NCBI GenBank assembly: GCA_946886545.1
Contig: CAMPIU010000115.1
Span: 1 to 8,361 of the forward strand
Reading direction: 5' to 3'
DNA length: 8,361 nt
DNA from: an uncultured Flavobacteriales bacterium
GTDB lineage: Bacteria; Bacteroidota; Bacteroidia; Flavobacteriales; Crocinitomicaceae
Of this stretch, positions 1 to 6,477 are shown piece by piece. How positions within the stretch are numbered: position 1 is the first letter of the stretch; each line of letters starts with the position of its first letter. The notes under the pieces are model-generated. The model was not told the origin of the DNA, ran no database searches, and saw only the letters and a program-made list of their open reading frames with translations. Position numbers and translations under genes: made by a program.

Positions 1-1473
1 GAATTCAATCAATGCGGAATTTCTAAAATCACTTAGTTCTTTGTCATTTTGTATTATTTTTAATAAGGAATCTTCATTGAAAGTACTTTTCTGCATTAAC
101 TCAAAAGTTAGTGCTGTTTTTTTTGAGTTCTTTTTTAAGACAGCGGTTGAAATGGTTTTCTTTTGAAATTTGTCAGTTCTATCATTTTCTATTCTGTCTA
201 ATATATAAGTTTCCCAAAGCATAGTAGAGTTTGTTTCTAGATATCCATTGGTGTTATAATAGTTTGCTACTATTTTCAATAGAAAAGGATATTTTAAGAA
301 AACGGTCTTTTCAGAATATACATAAAGTTCTGCAATATCGAAAGTGTTTGATGTGAGTGATTCTAACAACTTTTGTGATTGGAGTAATCTTAATTCTGAA
401 AGCTTATAGACTTCAAATTCTTGAAGTTGTGATGAGAAATTGCTGAAAATATTTGATCTGCAGCTGATTAAATATTTATATTCTCTGCCGGCTAAGCTTT
501 GTTCCCTTATAAATGTTTGTAATTTAGAAATAAAGTCATTTCCGTCCACGATCTCATCAATTCCATCGAGTATAAGTATTAGATTTGAAAACTCAGAGAT
601 TAGATTAAAATTCAAATAATCAGTAAGAGAATCAGAAATTGTAAAGTTGTGCATCCTACGAAAAACTGGAATTAGATCAATTGAATTGTTTTCCCATAAA
701 GAGTATGCTAGATTCAAAATTTCTGTTGATTTTCCAGATCCAGGATTTCCAATTAGCGCAACCTTCGAGTTGTTTTTAATAATTTCAGAAATGTAAAAAT
801 CCTTTTCATCACTAAAAAGATACAAATCATCGCTTTCAAAGTTCTCAAATGTGCGATTTAAATCGACGAACCCTCTCTTGTCAGTATCAATAAAGAGTTT
901 TAGTAGATCTTTAGTGAGATTGTTTTTTTGTTTAGTTCCTATTTTATCTTTGGTTATATTTTCTACTTTTTCAGCTACTTCTTCAAGGTTCTCTTTTACA
1001 GCTTTTACATCAGCGGAAATATTGAATATTTCTTCTTGGTATCTCTCAAGGATATGTAGTTTTTTTAATTCCTGATCTTTTAAGATGTTTTTAATGAAAA
1101 GTTTAAGAAATAAATCCGTTTCGAGTTTTTTAGGTTTGATTATGTTTGGATGTGAATCGAAAAGTATATTAATTTCTCCTTCTGTATAATTTGTTCTGTA
1201 TAGAATGTACGAAGACAATTTTTCAATTAATACCTCGGATTGGTAGAAGTAAAATCGATTTTCCTGGAGGGGCGGATGATTTGTTTGATTTTTATATTCC
1301 TTGATGGTTGAAGAGATTATTTGAGACAACCTGTTTTGATACTTCTTCTTTGGGAAAAAAAATCTTCTCAATCTACCATATCCCTCCTCTTTAATGAATT
1401 GATCTAAAAATTTTTGAGATATATATACTGTTGATAGGATTAGTGCTCCTGATGCAGTTATAACAGCGGTCAT
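1..1473 (-). CDS. NACHT-domain STAND NTPase with putative N-terminal membrane anchor, 3' end beyond the window
   Basis: The frame is open for 491 codons from the ATG at 1473-1471 to base 1, with no stop, so the C-terminal part is missing. An in-frame TAA nine bases upstream (1482-1480) makes this ATG the first possible start in the frame. Visible motifs: Walker A GNPGSGKST (242-250); Walker B LILILDGIDE (298-307), whose D-G-x-D-E form is typical of NACHT rather than generic AAA; a sensor-like ISCRSN (336-341, Arg339); and YPFLLKI (395-401), matching the NACHT xPLLL motif. Residues 3-20 are hydrophobic and followed by a basic stretch (RLRRFFFPKKK, 34-44), suggesting a membrane anchor with the rest cytoplasmic. 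Residues about 75-175 are helical, ending in a likely coiled coil (148-175). Family knowledge: bacterial NACHT/STAND proteins are often antiphage sensors that oligomerise on ligand binding; the sensor is usually C-terminal and is not visible here. The fold is certain; the defence role is inference. The coding sequence is markedly A/T-rich. Confidence 0.93.
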   Translation of the reverse strand, partial: MTAVITASGALILSTVYISQKFLDQFIKEEGYGRLRRFFFPKKKYQNRLSQIISSTIKEYKNQTNHPPLQENRFYFYQSEVLIEKLSSYILYRTNYTEGEINILFDSHPNIIKPKKLETDLFLKLFIKNILKDQELKKLHILERYQEEIFNISADVKAVKENLEEVAEKVENITKDKIGTKQKNNLTKDLLKLFIDTDKRGFVDLNRTFENFESDDLYLFSDEKDFYISEIIKNNSKVALIGNPGSGKSTEILNLAYSLWENNSIDLIPVFRRMHNFTISDSLTDYLNFNLISEFSNLILILDGIDEIVDGNDFISKLQTFIREQSLAGREYKYLISCRSNIFSNFSSQLQEFEVYKLSELRLLQSQKLLESLTSNTFDIAELYVYSEKTVFLKYPFLLKIVANYYNTNGYLETNSTMLWETYILDRIENDRTDKFQKKTISTAVLKKNSKKTALTFELMQKSTFNEDSLLKIIQNDKELSDFRNSALIEF

Positions 1474-1717
1474 ATTTAATTAGTAATGAGGTTTTCAGAC
1501 TTTAAAGATAGAGATAATTTGCTTTTCGTCTCTCAGTCCATAACTAAGCATTTGAAAAATTAATTTAGAACCAATCTGAATAATCCGACAGCTTGTTTTC
1601 TTAGCGAACTTTGTTTTTCAAATTCCATTGCTTTTAACTAAATTCGCGCACCGAATAATTTGTTAAAAAACACCGTAGTTACATCCTTTTAAATACTTAA
1701 AAGCAAGACTTCCTTTT
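1474..1717. promoter_or_regulatory. Divergent intergenic region between the NACHT gene and acnB
   Basis: This 244-base spacer must carry the start signals for both divergent genes. For the NACHT gene, the minus strand has TATCTTTA at 1510-1503, one base from the Bacteroidota -7 consensus TAnnTTTG, about 30 bases before the ATG; no clear TTG/TTTG lies at the right distance upstream. For acnB no convincing promoter was found: TTTG at 1659-1662 followed about 20 bases later by a poor -7 box near 1683-1690 is the least bad candidate. Two inverted repeats are visible: an imperfect hairpin at 1635-1665 (ATTCG/CGAAT around CGCAC, with outer TAAC/GTTA) and a 7-base-arm repeat at 1686-1703. Neither gene has a good Shine-Dalgarno sequence, which is usual in this phylum. 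Confidence 0.3.
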
Positions 1718-4489
1718 ATGAATACCTATCAAGAATACATCCGGGAAATTGAAGAACGTAAAATCCAGGGACTTCACCCGAAACCAATAGATGGCGCAGA
1801 ATTACTAAGTGAGATCATCACTCAGATTAAAGACGTCACGAATGAATACCGTAAAGATTCACTTCAGTTTTTCATTTACAACACTTTACCCGGAACAACT
1901 CCTGCAGCCGGTGCGAAAGCAGAGTTTCTAAAAGAGATCATTCTCGGAGAATCAGTAGTGGAGGAAATTACTCCTGCTTTTGCTTTTGAGTTGTTGTCTC
2001 ACATGAAAGGCGGCCCTTCTATTAAAGTATTGATTGATTTGGCTCTTGGTGATGATGTTTCTATTGCGAAGGAAGCAGCAGCTGTTTTGAAAACACAGGT
2101 TTACTTGTATGATGCGGATACAGATCGTTTAAAAGAAGCCTTCAAAAACGGGAATGCAGTTGCGCTTGAAATTCTTGAAAGTTATGCAAGAGCGGAGTTT
2201 TTCACGAAACTTCCGGATGTTCCGGAAGAAATCAAGGTGGTTACTTTTATTGCCGGTGAAGGAGATATTTCAACCGATTTACTTTCTCCGGGCAACCAGG
2301 CGCATTCGCGTTCAGATCGTGAATTGCATGGGAAATGTATGATTACTCCCGAAGCACAGGATCAAATTAAAATGCTGCAGGTACAACATCCTGACGCAAG
2401 TGTGATGCTGATTGCTGAGAAAGGAACGATGGGTGTTGGTTCGTCGAGAATGTCGGGTGTGAATAACGTGGCACTTTGGACAGGAAAACAAGCGAGTCCG
2501 TATGTGCCCTTCGTAAACTTCGCTCCGATTGTTGGGGGCACAAACGGTATTTCTCCGATTTTCCTTACAACGGTTGATGTTACCGGTGGAATTGGTTTGG
2601 ATCTGAAGAATTGGGTGAAAAAGCTCGATGGAAACGGGGAGCCTATCCGTAATGAAAACGGAGATCCGGTTTTGGAAGAGGCATATTCTGTTGCTACCGG
2701 AACTGTATTGACAATTAATACAAAGAAGAAAAAATTATATAAGGGCGATCAGGAATTGATTGACATTTCGAAGGCATTCACTCCGCAAAAGCTGGAATTC
2801 ATCAAAGCGGGTGGATCCTACGCGATTGTTTTCGGGAAGAAACTACAGACCCTGGCTGCAAAGATTTTAGATATTGAAGCTCCGCTTGTTTTTGCTCCGT
2901 CAAAAGAGGTTTCTGTTGAAGGACAAGGCTTGACAGCAGTAGAAAAGATCTTCAACAGAAATGCGGTTGGGATTACTCAAGGAAAAGTATTACATGCCGG
3001 TTCGGATGTTCGTGTGGAAGTAAACATCGTAGGTTCGCAAGATACAACCGGACTGATGACTGCGCAGGAATTGGAATCAATGGCTGCAACTGTTATTTCT
3101 CCGATCGTTGACGGTGCATACCAATCAGGTTGTCACACGGCTTCGGTTTGGGATAAAAAAGCGCAGGCAAATATCCCGAAACTCATGAAGTTCATGAATG
3201 ATTTCGGTTTGATCACTGCCCGCGACCCGAAAGGTGTTTATCACGCCATGACGGATGTGATCCACAAGGTTTTGAATGATATTACCATTGATGAGTGGGC
3301 GATCATTATCGGTGGTGACTCACATACAAGAATGTCCAAGGGTGTTGCTTTTGGTGCCGATTCAGGTACGGTAGCTCTAGCTCTTGCAACCGGTGAAGCT
3401 TCTATGCCGATTCCGGAATCAGTGAAAGTGACATTCAAAGGAACTATGGCGAATTACATGGATTTCCGTGATGTGGTGCATGCTACACAAGCTCAAATGT
3501 TACATACTTTTGGTGGCGAAAACGTATTCCAGGGAAGAATCATTGAGGTTCATTTGGGAACATTGACTGCTGACCAGGCATTCACCTTTACGGATTGGAC
3601 TGCAGAGATGAAGGCGAAAGCCTCTATCTGTATTTCTGAAGACGATACCCTGATTGAATCACTGGAAATTGCGAAGAGCAGAATCCAGATCATGATCGAC
3701 AAGGGCATGGATAACGAAAGACAAGTTCTTCAGGGATTGATCAATAAAGCGGATAAACGGATCGCTGAGATCAAGTCGGGTGAGAAACCTGCTTTAACTC
3801 CGGATGCAAATGCAAAATACTATGCGGAAGTGGTCGTTGATCTGGACCAAATTTCAGAACCGATGATCGCCGATCCGGATGTAAATAATAAAGACGTTTC
3901 AAAACGCTATACACACGACACCATTCGTCCGCTTTCTTTCTACGGAGGGACGAAAAAAGTAGATCTTGGATTTATCGGTTCGTGCATGGTTCACAAAGGA
4001 GACATGAAAATCCTTGCTCAAATGTTGAAAAACGTGGAAGCACAAAACGGGAAAGTGGAATTCAAAGCTCCGTTAGTAGTTGCTCCGCCAACTTACAACA
4101 TTGTAGATGAGTTGAAAGCAGAAGGTGATTGGGACGTTTTACAGAAATACGCAGGTTTCGAATTTAACGACAATGCTCCGAAAGGAGAAGCGCGTACGAA
4201 GTACGAAAACATGTTGTACCTGGAGCGCCCTGGATGTAACCTGTGCATGGGGAACCAGGAGAAAGCAGAAAAAGGAGATACCGTTATGGCAACTTCAACA
4301 CGCTTGTTCCAGGGAAGAGTCGTGGAAGATTCAGATGGTAAAAAAGGAGAGTCTTTGCTTTCCTCCACACCGGTTGTTGTCTTGTCAACGATCCTTGGTA
4401 GAACTCCAACAATTGAAGAGTATAAGTTGGCAGTAGAAGGCATTAACCTGACGAAGTTTGCTCCTTCGCATAAGTTGTTGGTGAATTAA
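1718..4489 (+). CDS. acnB: Aconitate hydratase B (bifunctional aconitase / 2-methylisocitrate dehydratase)
   Basis: AcnB isomerises citrate to isocitrate through cis-aconitate in the TCA cycle using a [4Fe-4S] cluster; the family also acts on 2-methyl-cis-aconitate. The 923-residue protein is complete and collinear with E. coli AcnB (865 aa): N-terminal HEAT-like domain (about 1-160, opening with the conserved EYIREIEERK...GLHPKPID pattern), the swivel domain with GVGSSRMSG, then the catalytic core with VGSQDTTG (438-445), GGDSHTR (532-538), and cluster ligands Cys756 (GSCMVHKG), Cys840 and Cys843 (GCNLCMGNQ), followed by STSTRLFQGR. The cysteine spacing is 84 residues against 59 in E. coli, so a 25-residue expansion sits between the ligands. 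The ATG at 1718 gives the expected N-terminus, with no good ribosome site (CTTCCTTTT precedes it). It is apparently monocistronic and ends in a strong terminator. A diverged copy of its last 34 codons lies 1,256 bases downstream. Confidence 0.98.
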   Translation: MNTYQEYIREIEERKIQGLHPKPIDGAELLSEIITQIKDVTNEYRKDSLQFFIYNTLPGTTPAAGAKAEFLKEIILGESVVEEITPAFAFELLSHMKGGPSIKVLIDLALGDDVSIAKEAAAVLKTQVYLYDADTDRLKEAFKNGNAVALEILESYARAEFFTKLPDVPEEIKVVTFIAGEGDISTDLLSPGNQAHSRSDRELHGKCMITPEAQDQIKMLQVQHPDASVMLIAEKGTMGVGSSRMSGVNNVALWTGKQASPYVPFVNFAPIVGGTNGISPIFLTTVDVTGGIGLDLKNWVKKLDGNGEPIRNENGDPVLEEAYSVATGTVLTINTKKKKLYKGDQELIDISKAFTPQKLEFIKAGGSYAIVFGKKLQTLAAKILDIEAPLVFAPSKEVSVEGQGLTAVEKIFNRNAVGITQGKVLHAGSDVRVEVNIVGSQDTTGLMTAQELESMAATVISPIVDGAYQSGCHTASVWDKKAQANIPKLMKFMNDFGLITARDPKGVYHAMTDVIHKVLNDITIDEWAIIIGGDSHTRMSKGVAFGADSGTVALALATGEASMPIPESVKVTFKGTMANYMDFRDVVHATQAQMLHTFGGENVFQGRIIEVHLGTLTADQAFTFTDWTAEMKAKASICISEDDTLIESLEIAKSRIQIMIDKGMDNERQVLQGLINKADKRIAEIKSGEKPALTPDANAKYYAEVVVDLDQISEPMIADPDVNNKDVSKRYTHDTIRPLSFYGGTKKVDLGFIGSCMVHKGDMKILAQMLKNVEAQNGKVEFKAPLVVAPPTYNIVDELKAEGDWDVLQKYAGFEFNDNAPKGEARTKYENMLYLERPGCNLCMGNQEKAEKGDTVMATSTRLFQGRVVEDSDGKKGESLLSSTPVVVLSTILGRTPTIEEYKLAVEGINLTKFAPSHKLLVN

Positions 4490-4512
4490 TAAGTTAACGA
4501 ATAAAAATATAG

Positions 4513-4549
4513 AAGCCCTGATCCCGTACGTACGGGATCGGGGCTTTTT
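4513..4549 (+). terminator. Rho-independent terminator of acnB, possibly shared with the convergent hydrolase gene
   Basis: Positions 4513-4546 form an almost perfect palindrome (AAGCCCTGATCCCGTA and its complement around the centre at 4529/4530, one G-T wobble at 4519/4540), ending in TTTTT (4545-4549). It starts 24 bases after the acnB stop. On the minus strand the stem is followed by CTATATTTTT, a weaker and displaced U-tract, so it may also end transcription of the convergent hydrolase gene, whose stop is about 30 bases away. Confidence 0.9.
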
Positions 4550-4577
4550 GCTTGGAAGACGATTTATTGCCGCTTCC

Positions 4578-5543
4578 TTATGAAGCATCTTGTTGTTCCA
4601 ACCATTTTAAAATTAATTGGGTGGTTTCTTCCGGCTTTTCCTGTTGAATCCAATGACCGCAATCAAGGCTGGCAACATCCAGATTAGGAACTCTGTTTTT
4701 TAGATTCTCAGATTTTGGAATAGTATCCCGTTCACCATATATCATAAGTGTTGGATGATGAATGATTGGAGTTATGTCTGCCATTAAATGCCAATTTCTA
4801 TCCAGGTTTCGATACCAATTGATGCTTCCTGTAAATCCGGATGATTCGAAGGCAGAAATAAATACAGACAGTTCATGGTCTTCCATTAAAGGTTCCCCAA
4901 GTGGTTTTTCTGCTTGTGCAAGATTGATCATAAGCATTCCTGGCTCTGGTGGCGTAGGAGGTAGGTTTTTGCGGAATATGTTATGAAGGAACCGGGATGT
5001 GTTTTTATTCATGATAGCATCTGCTACTCCTGGTTGGCGGTTGAAGTGAACAAAGTAAAAGTCTCCACCGAAGATTGCTTCCATAAATTCGATCCATGGT
5101 TGTTCTCCGCGCTCTTGATAAGGTAAAGCCAGATTGATGATTCTGGATACCCGTTCAGGATAGAGTAATGCCAGGTTCCAAACAACATTTGCGCCCCAGT
5201 CATGACCAACAAAAGTGGCATTTTCATATCCAAAGTGGTCAAGTAATGCTACCAGATCACCCGTCAGATGTTCAATGTCATATTCCGTTACTTCGGTAGG
5301 ATGGGATGAGTTGCCATACCCTCTTTGATTTGGAATGATGACATGATAGCCGGCTGCAGCGAGTGCCGGTACTTGATGACGCCAGGAAAAAGCATGTTCT
5401 GGAAAGCCGTGACAGAGTACAATCGGTTTTCCGATATGTTCTTTCCCTGCTTCAAAGACTTCCAATTCCACACCATTGACTGAAATAATAGTGGGTTCGG
5501 CAAAATGGCTTGAGTTAACCATGGAGTTCATTTCGTTCGTCAT
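4578..5543 (-). CDS. Soluble epoxide hydrolase-type alpha/beta-hydrolase
   Basis: A complete 321-residue alpha/beta-hydrolase expected to open epoxides to diols in the cytoplasm through a covalent ester on an aspartate. It has the oxyanion-hole motif HGFPEH (45-50), nucleophile elbow GHDWG (113-117) with Asp115, acid Asp273 in YGERD, and His297 in CGHWIQQEKP. The two cap-domain tyrosines that polarise the epoxide are present: Tyr163, just before FNRQPGVAD, and Tyr244 in GFTGSINWYRNLDRNW, a stretch very like human EPHX2 around its Tyr466. Asp nucleophile plus both tyrosines favours epoxide hydrolase over haloalkane dehalogenase or esterase. There is no signal peptide and no N-terminal phosphatase domain, as usual for bacterial members. 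The start at 5543 sits behind AAAAGAATAAAAA; Met5 and Met8 are alternative starts. The gene is convergent with acnB and stands alone between two copies of the acnB tail. The natural substrate cannot be inferred. Confidence 0.92.
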   Translation of the reverse strand: MTNEMNSMVNSSHFAEPTIISVNGVELEVFEAGKEHIGKPIVLCHGFPEHAFSWRHQVPALAAAGYHVIIPNQRGYGNSSHPTEVTEYDIEHLTGDLVALLDHFGYENATFVGHDWGANVVWNLALLYPERVSRIINLALPYQERGEQPWIEFMEAIFGGDFYFVHFNRQPGVADAIMNKNTSRFLHNIFRKNLPPTPPEPGMLMINLAQAEKPLGEPLMEDHELSVFISAFESSGFTGSINWYRNLDRNWHLMADITPIIHHPTLMIYGERDTIPKSENLKNRVPNLDVASLDCGHWIQQEKPEETTQLILKWLEQQDAS

Positions 5544-5570
5544 TTTTTATTCTTTTAAAGATGAATGATG

Positions 5571-5578
5571 CAAACGTA
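5571..5578 (-). promoter_or_regulatory. Bacteroidota -7 promoter box for the epoxide hydrolase gene
   Basis: Read on the minus strand this is TACGTTTG, a perfect match to the Bacteroidota sigma -7 element TAnnTTTG. It lies 27 bases upstream of the hydrolase ATG, implying a leader of about 20 bases. The -33 partner is imperfect: a TTG lies only 14 bases upstream, closer than the usual 17-23. Confidence 0.5.
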
Positions 5579-5619
5579 TACCTGCAAAGTGACAACCCTA
5601 TGGCAGTGGGTTTGGATAA

Positions 5620-5745
5620 ATGAGTGATAACTTTAAAAAGTTAACGATCCTGTGTGGAGCTGCGTCCATCGAAGAATATAAAAAAGCAGTAGAAGGCATT
5701 AACTTAACGAAGTTTGCTCCTTCACATAAGTTGTTGGTGAATTGA
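5620..5745 (+). pseudogene. Relic copy of the acnB 3' end (last 34 codons), within a 41-codon open frame
   Basis: Positions 5641-5745 align without gaps to 4385-4489 of acnB. By hand count 86 of 105 bases match (56 of 60 in the last 60), and 27 of 34 residues match, both copies ending in KFAPSHKLLVN. Several differences are synonymous (ATC/ATT, GAA/GAG, TTA/CTG, TCA/TCG), and the stop is TGA instead of TAA. Similarity continues past the stop into the untranslated region: TAAAAATAT occurs at 4502-4510 and 5752-5760, after which the two terminators differ. Upstream of 5641 similarity to acnB ends abruptly. An ATG at 5620 is in frame and adds MSDNFKK, so a 41-residue product is possible, but no clear promoter or ribosome site supports it. 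Most likely a leftover of a second or replaced acnB. The Fe-S ligands and all catalytic parts are absent. Confidence 0.85.
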
Positions 5746-5776
5746 TTAGTTTAAAAATATCGGGGCCCACGGTCCC

Positions 5777-5817
5777 AAATCAGCAGGGGCGCGATTAATC
5801 GAGCCCCTGCTGATTTT
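5777..5817 (+). terminator. Large hairpin terminator after the acnB-tail relic
   Basis: Arms of 14 perfect base pairs (5777-5790 AAATCAGCAGGGGC with 5803-5816) enclose an inner GATTAATC palindrome that extends the pairing after one G-A mismatch. The right arm runs into TTTT (5814-5817), favouring plus-strand termination. It lies 31 bases after the relic's stop and may be the original acnB terminator. The stop codon of the minus-strand methyltransferase (5818-5816) overlaps the right arm, so the hairpin may also stop transcripts from that side, although the U-tract in that direction is only TTT. Confidence 0.85.
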
Positions 5818-6265
5818 AAGGTGTGTTTTTCCTGTATTTATGAAGCGGTATTTCTTTTAGCGGACTTCCGCCATTAATAAACAATTTTCCTGTTTCTGTC
5901 AAAGCCTTGGCAATTTGAATCAAAGCCTGCTTTTCTATTTCGGGATGTCTTCCGTCCAATGCACCGACTCTCACCGCAATTGCAAGATCAAATAATGCTT
6001 CATTTGGTTCCGGTTCAAATTTCTCAATAGCTGCCTGCCGGAATGAAAGATTTCCTGATGAAATTTCTTTACCGGATCCTGCGATGGCCTGTTGAATTGC
6101 TTTTGCAGAACGGTCAATGGCCAGAATGTGTCCGTTCCCGATTTGCTTTGAGATCGCCCTTGCCATGGCACCGGGCCCACAGCCGATTTCCAATACCCTC
6201 ATTCCATCTTTTAGCGGAAGTGCCTGTACGATATCAGCCAGTCGTTTTGATAATTTACTGTCCAT
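5816..6265 (-). CDS. Short class I SAM-dependent methyltransferase
   Basis: The protein transfers a methyl group from S-adenosylmethionine; the acceptor is unknown. The 149 residues contain the core of the Rossmann-like fold: motif I VLEIGCGPG (24-32), the ribose-binding acidic residue at the end of strand 2 (Asp51 in LAIDRS), the motif IV region FDLAIAVRVGALDG (92-105) and a later strand GKLFINGG (126-133). It stops soon after this strand, so it is shorter than the usual 200-250 residues and lacks the last strands and any acceptor-recognition domain. Both ends look natural: a single ATG start at the expected distance before motif I and a clean stop, with no frame break seen. It is separated from the outer-membrane protein gene upstream by 212 bases, so co-transcription is uncertain. 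No clear promoter box was found. Whether it is a compact family or a C-terminally trimmed enzyme cannot be settled here. Confidence 0.85.
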   Translation of the reverse strand: MDSKLSKRLADIVQALPLKDGMRVLEIGCGPGAMARAISKQIGNGHILAIDRSAKAIQQAIAGSGKEISSGNLSFRQAAIEKFEPEPNEALFDLAIAVRVGALDGRHPEIEKQALIQIAKALTETGKLFINGGSPLKEIPLHKYRKNTP

Positions 6266-6477
6266 CTTCGAAACTTCGTTTAAACCAATTTAAATAGTTT
6301 CTGGGAAACAGGTGTCCTCTTTGGAACTTTTTGGGAGAGTATCAACGAACTGTTTGATGTGGCAGTGCAACTCATTCTATTTATCGCCAAATTAATCGTT
6401 GCATAATTTGCATCAAATACTTGCTTTATTCGTTGCAGCGGGAAGAATTCCGGCTTGTGTCTAACGCTTTAAGTGCC

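Noticed and set aside
851..1075. Plus-strand open frame of 74 codons
   Set aside because: It lies antisense inside the NACHT coding frame, and its Ser/Phe-rich translation is typical of a shadow of an A/T-rich gene.
4093..4443. Antisense open frame of 116 codons inside acnB
   Set aside because: acnB is conserved through this whole stretch, and the antisense product shows no recognisable domain or start signal.
4490..5640. A complete integrative element between the acnB tail repeats
   Set aside because: The interval holds only a terminator and an epoxide hydrolase. There is no integrase, transposase or resolvase, and the repeats have diverged too far for fresh attachment-site duplications.
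6266..6477. A missing small gene between the methyltransferase and the barrel gene
   Set aside because: No frame with a start codon and plausible composition was seen on either strand. Only short TGCAACG repeats and A/T-rich sequence are present.
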